Below, in pieces: positions 22,017 to 22,573 of a stretch of 22,573 nucleotides of DNA (within the stretch, counting starts at the first letter, position 1; each line of letters starts with the position of its first letter). A program made the translations under genes and the position numbers. A model generated the notes under the pieces. It was given only the letters and a program-made list of their open reading frames with translations. It was not told the origin of the DNA and ran no database searches. This DNA is from Betaproteobacteria bacterium (GTDB lineage: Bacteria > Pseudomonadota > Gammaproteobacteria > Burkholderiales > JAHFRG01), in contig JAHFRG010000013.1 in assembly GCA_023258935.1 (NCBI GenBank), positions 1-22,573 on the forward strand, given 5' to 3'.

Positions 22017-22573
22017 ATGATGACCTTATATTCCGGGACGACCTGCCTTTTCAGCCACCGCTGCCGTATCGTGCTCTACGAAAAAGGCATGGATTTTCAG
22101 ATTGTGGATGTTGACCTCTACAACATGCCGGAGGATTTGTCTGTGATGAATCCATACAACCGGGTGCCAGTGCTGGTGGAGCGGGATTTGATACTCTACG
22201 AGGCCAATATCATCAACGAATATATTGACGACCGTTTTCCGCATCCGCAGTTGATTCCCGCCGATCCTGTTATGCGCGCGCGGGCTAGATTATTCTTGTT
22301 CCGCTTCGAGTTGGAATTGTTCTCGCAGATAGATGCCATCGAGCAGGGTAACCAGAAAACGGCAGACAAGGCGCGCGCGGTGATTCGCGACAACCTGATG
22401 CAGATTGCACCGGTTTTCGTCAAGCAGAGATATATGCTGGGCGAGGAATTTTCCATGCTGGACGTGGCCATAGCGCCGCTACTGTGGCGGCTTGATTATT
22501 ACGGCATACAGCTTGGCAAGCAGGCCGCACCGCTCATGAAATACGCCGAGCGTTTATTCAGCCGGCCGGCTTT
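22017..22573 (+). CDS. sspA: Stringent starvation protein A (SspA), C-terminus off the right edge
   Basis: The visible 185 residues form a GST-fold protein: a thioredoxin-like N-domain (MTLYSGTTCLFSHRCRIVLYEKG) with cis-Pro in NRVPVLVERD, the LYEANIINEYIDDRFP segment typical of SspA, then an all-helical C-domain. SspA binds RNA polymerase and modulates transcription under starvation or acid stress; it is not known for GST catalysis. Family length is about 200-210, so only a short tail is missing. Its place after petABC, normally followed by sspB, is the usual betaproteobacterial order. ATG 22017 has a poor Shine-Dalgarno; ATG 22020 is an alternative. Confidence 0.95.
   Translation, partial: MMTLYSGTTCLFSHRCRIVLYEKGMDFQIVDVDLYNMPEDLSVMNPYNRVPVLVERDLILYEANIINEYIDDRFPHPQLIPADPVMRARARLFLFRFELELFSQIDAIEQGNQKTADKARAVIRDNLMQIAPVFVKQRYMLGEEFSMLDVAIAPLLWRLDYYGIQLGKQAAPLMKYAERLFSRPA

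Overview
This is a betaproteobacterial chromosome segment made almost entirely of conserved housekeeping genes. The gene order mlaFEDCB – ABC exporter pair – ibaG – murA – hisGDCBHAFIE – hinT – tatABC – htrA – petABC – sspA is characteristic of Betaproteobacteria. A short-form HisG, monofunctional HisB and a Rieske/cytochrome b/c1 operon followed by sspA fit that class. I would guess a Nitrosomonadales-like lineage, but the sequence read by eye does not fix the order or genus.

Layout. (1) Bases 1-1977, minus strand: a sigma-54-dependent response regulator that runs off the left edge, preceded by an ABC ATPase that has no permease in view. (2) Bases 2135-5135, plus: the Mla inner-membrane lipid transporter, its periplasmic carrier MlaC and the STAS protein MlaB, with the genes overlapping or nearly so. 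mlaA is not in the cluster. (3) Bases 5170-8551: a YadG/YadH-type ABC pair, a BolA-family gene (ibaG) and murA. A perfect 122-bp tandem duplication lies between ibaG and murA. (4) Bases 8621-15389: a complete nine-gene histidine operon (hisG, D, C, B, H, A, F, I, E) lacking only hisZ and the HolPase, then hinT. (5) Bases 15778-16052: a MITE-like palindromic element with perfect 19-bp terminal inverted repeats, inserted between hinT and tatA. (6) Bases 16065-17514: tatABC. (7) Bases 17531-18700, minus: a membrane-anchored HtrA-family protease, convergent with tatC. (8) Bases 18701-19384: a gene-poor gap with small palindromes and a likely promoter region for petA. (9) Bases 19385-21959: petABC (cytochrome bc1), then the start of sspA, which runs off the right edge.

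How the parts relate. Mla, the ABC pair, IbaG and MurA concern the cell envelope. TatABC exports folded proteins, and the Rieske protein encoded 1.9 kb downstream carries a twin-arginine N-terminus, so it is a probable Tat client. HtrA would act on misfolded periplasmic proteins. No clear intrinsic terminator was found between 2135 and 17514, so long co-transcription is possible, with candidate internal promoters before hisG and hisA.

I did not find a convincing new multi-gene system. The unusual signals are structural: the 122-bp duplication with its stem-loops and coupled micro-ORF, the MITE inside a tight operon, the palindromes in the 18.7-19.4 kb gap, the permease-less ABC ATPase beside the sigma-54 regulator, and a PLWY motif at the Qo site of cytochrome b.
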